Under the pieces are notes generated by a model. It saw only the letters and a program-made list of their open reading frames with translations. It had not been told where the DNA came from and ran no database searches. The position numbers and the translations under genes are program-made. From assembly GCA_907165065.1 (NCBI GenBank), contig OU015524.1, forward strand, positions 806,001-870,000: DNA of 64,000 nt, read 5' to 3'. Source of the DNA: Caprimulgus europaeus (Eukaryota; Chordata; Aves; Caprimulgiformes; Caprimulgidae). Shown in pieces: positions 61,440 through 64,000 of the stretch; within the stretch, counting starts at the first letter, position 1, and every line of letters starts with the position of its first letter.

Positions 61440-61860
61440 AAAATCGTGACATTTTAGAAAGCCATTTGCTAAGCTCTGCATGTTCTGTGTATTTTAGTGT
61501 GTGAACAAATTAGATTATGAAAGGTAATGTATTAGTGATTTGACAGTAATGTGGAATCTTGGAAGCATTAATCGCTAATGCGTGTTTCATAATTTCAGCT
61601 AAATGATCTCAGTTGAAATGCAAGAGAGGCAATTGAAAAATTCCTTGAGATTGCAGTGAAACCTGGTACTGTAATGCAGATCACAGTGATTTACTGCAAA
61701 ATACTGCGAGGCAGTAGGAAATGTTCACAGCAGCTGTTTAATAGTTACAGTAGAGATGTGTGATGAAATGATGAATTCATATATGTATTTATCCTGTAAA
61801 ATAAGCCTCATTCTTCATCTTCATGTTACATATTAAAAAAACCCAACAAAACTGTAGGTT
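61440..61860. promoter_or_regulatory. Candidate conserved non-coding block
   Basis: Long, AT-rich, repeat-free sequence with GCATTAATCGCTAATGCG near 61565 (an imperfect palindrome of homeodomain words) and CAGATCACAGTGATTTACTG near 61677. No sustained open frame. Enhancer-like by texture only. Confidence 0.35.
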
Positions 61861-64000
61861 ACAACATACTGCTCTTACAATTTATTATTTGTATTACAAA
61901 AATATGTGAGAAGAGATGGTGCTTGCCCTGAAGAGGAAAATGAAAGAACCTTAACCTGACCCAGGGGGTTGCCCCCCACCCAGGTATCCATGAGCTCAGT
62001 TTGTCTGTCCCATTGCCTCACATCATCACCAGTCCTGCAGTCATGAGAAGGGTGGTACCTGCACTGAACAGGATGGAAACCTCCCAGGTACAGCACTGAT
62101 GCCCTGAACATGACCTGTAGATCAGTTGGAGGATAGCTCAGAGTCTGGGGGAGAAACACCCCAAAATAAGGAGGTGGCTGCACATTGCTCTGGCTGCTGT
62201 GGGGTGAAACCACACTGACGCTCTCGGCAGCGTAGCCTGCTGACCTCTGTGTGCCAAGAGCATGGATCACAGTACTGAGTCAGAAACACCTCTGCTCCGG
62301 GGTGATTTCTTCCAGCAGATGGGAGCAGGGGCGGGGTGGTGGCACTGAGATGTTCAGGTTACAGCTCTTTGAAGAGCAGTGGATTAATTTTTATCGAGGG
62401 TGTTACGTGCTCTCGTATTTTTGTGTGAACACTCACCTGCTGAAAGCCAGGATGGCAGAGTTTTGCTCTGACTCCATGCCATAACAATCTGCCATGTGAT
62501 GCCAGGTCATGCAGATCTTTGTGTCTTTTCTTTCTTGTGGGACTTGATCAGCAAGGAGGGTTGACTATGATGGTATTTACATGAGCATAATTAGTTTCCA
62601 GAGCTAACACACCAGCCAGATGACTTCACACCTCTCCCACAGCTCCCAGCAGACTCCACCCATCTCCTGTGGGTCCATCTTGTCAGTATAGTTACTAATA
62701 GGTGTTCTTAAGCTGCAACTTTGTCTTGGCATTCGTGGGGCCAAAAAGCTTCATTTTATTTGAGGTGGAAGCTATGATTTTTTAGATTTCTCATCTTAGC
62801 TACTGTGCAGAAAGACACCTGCTTACTGAGCCGTCACCAGGCTGTGGCATTCACCTTCACGTGAAGCCTTATCAGCTTTCAGCTGCTGAATCCTGCATTG
62901 TGCATGGATTAAGTGTCTCTTAGAGCCCGTTCTGTTGGAAGCCCACTCCGCTGTTGGTTAAGAATTGATGCTTCCACAGGGCAGCATTTCTTCAAGTAAT
63001 CCTCCTTCTGCTGAGTAATCCCGGTGACCTCCAGGAGACTTTATTCCTGCCCCTTCTGCGTAATGTCTAATGTATGAAGGAAGGTTTATTTAGGAGAGTA
63101 AAGGTGAGAGCACTGGGCTCCGATCCAGTGGCAGCGATATTGTCTGTGAAATGTTGATACCTGACTCCTTTTCCATCAGAAACCATAGAGTACAGCTGTT
63201 TAATGCATATTAAGTAGTGGAGAAGCATAAAAAAGAAATTTCCCCATTGAAATGACTTTACTCAATGTGAGGAAAAACAAGACACTCTCTCATAAACCCA
63301 GAATTCTCTTCAAATCAAGAAAGTATTGCACATCATGTTAAAACTGCCATGCTTACCGTGTGACACTACCACCTTGCTGTGAACTCTGGAGGGTCTGCAT
63401 CTCCCAAGTCAATTACAGGAGCTCAATAAAAAAATGGACAGCTACTCTTTATGAAGGAATCTCAGCAGAAGCAGTGTGGACTCTAATTTCACTACAGTGC
63501 TAGAAAACTGGTGAGGTTTTTTGTATGAAACCTTTAAAAGGACTCAGTGGGCTCTTTGTCTGCCCAAAAAGAGCTTTTCGAGCCTGCCCGTGAAATTGTG
63601 ATTGTCCCAGCAACTTCCATAAACATCTGCCTGTATCACTGTCCCTTTGGACTAGTGCTGCTGAGTCTTCAAGAAATGGCAGAATCTCATTCTCCTTCTC
63701 AAAGTGGATGGTGCTTAAAAGAAAAAGGATGTCTGCATTTGGGCTAACGTTGAGACTCCTCTGAGTCTGCGTGGGTGCAGAGAGAGCAGAGATTTGTCTT
63801 CAGTGCAGCATTTTCAACACCTTTTCTGTGATTCATTCATTGTTATACTTGATTAGCTTTACAGAGCCCAAGGAAGCACCTGGTGCTTTTCAGGGCACGT
63901 AGAAGGCATCTTCCTCACCTTGAGGAGGTCTCATTTTCCCCCTGGGACTCTCTCTGTTAGGTAATGGAAAGCAGCTCGGGCTCCTGAGCTAGCAGATCCC
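61861..64000. other. Non-coding stretch to the window end
   Basis: No exon is supported. 63040-63260 again has repeat-free texture with GTTTAATGCATATTAAG near 63199, a possible further conserved piece, but I do not call it separately. The window ends without a recognisable feature boundary. Confidence 0.5.

Noticed and set aside
62985..63005. TTCAAGTAATCC, resembling the 5' part of miR-26
   Set aside because: The match stops after about 12 bases, and no hairpin arm is visible.

Overview
This window looks like bird (Aves) nuclear DNA. The main evidence is four CR1-type LINE fragments. Three of them end in the typical avian CR1 3' tail (GGTCCCTTCCAACCC followed by ATTCTGTG-like octamers). Very old MIR-like SINE remnants and many vertebrate-type microsatellites agree with this. 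I cannot name the species or the chromosome.

I find no host protein-coding exon, tRNA, rRNA or known microRNA that I can defend. Stop codons are frequent in all six frames. The few long open frames are explained by antisense CR1 sequence, by microsatellites that encode low-complexity peptides, or by a tandem repeat whose period is a multiple of three. The window reads as intergenic DNA or the inside of a very large intron. Several AT-rich, repeat-free blocks containing homeodomain-type TAAT/ATTA words resemble the conserved non-coding DNA found around developmental regulator genes, but that is inference and needs alignment.

Layout: 0.4-1.3 kb holds a 5'-truncated CR1 with a frameshifted ORF2 tail. 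1.3-12 kb is single-copy-looking DNA with a MIR-like remnant (5.75-5.9 kb) and a (TTCC)n microsatellite (6.8 kb). 12.19-12.29 kb is a small CpG-dense islet. 13.03-13.14 kb is a clear MIR remnant. 18.36-19.25 kb is a cluster of old fold-back repeats, with a related arm at 28.27 kb. 32.5 kb is a G-rich microsatellite. 33.29-33.53 kb and 34.75-34.87 kb are two unrelated local tandem duplications (123 bp and 62 bp periods), the second next to a GC-rich block. 38.03-38.55 kb is a second CR1 of the same subfamily as the first. 39.09-39.90 kb is the most distinctive object: a 57-bp minisatellite of 14 units with perfect spacing, a four-unit higher-order pattern and three palindromes per unit. 42.6-43.7 kb is a strong candidate conserved regulatory block. 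45.2 kb carries a perfect Maf recognition element. 51.4 kb (plus strand) and 53.8-54.2 kb (minus strand) hold two older CR1 tails. 57.7-58.2 kb and 61.4-61.9 kb are further conserved-element candidates.

Nothing here acts as an operon or pathway. The features are repeats and possible cis-regulatory DNA.
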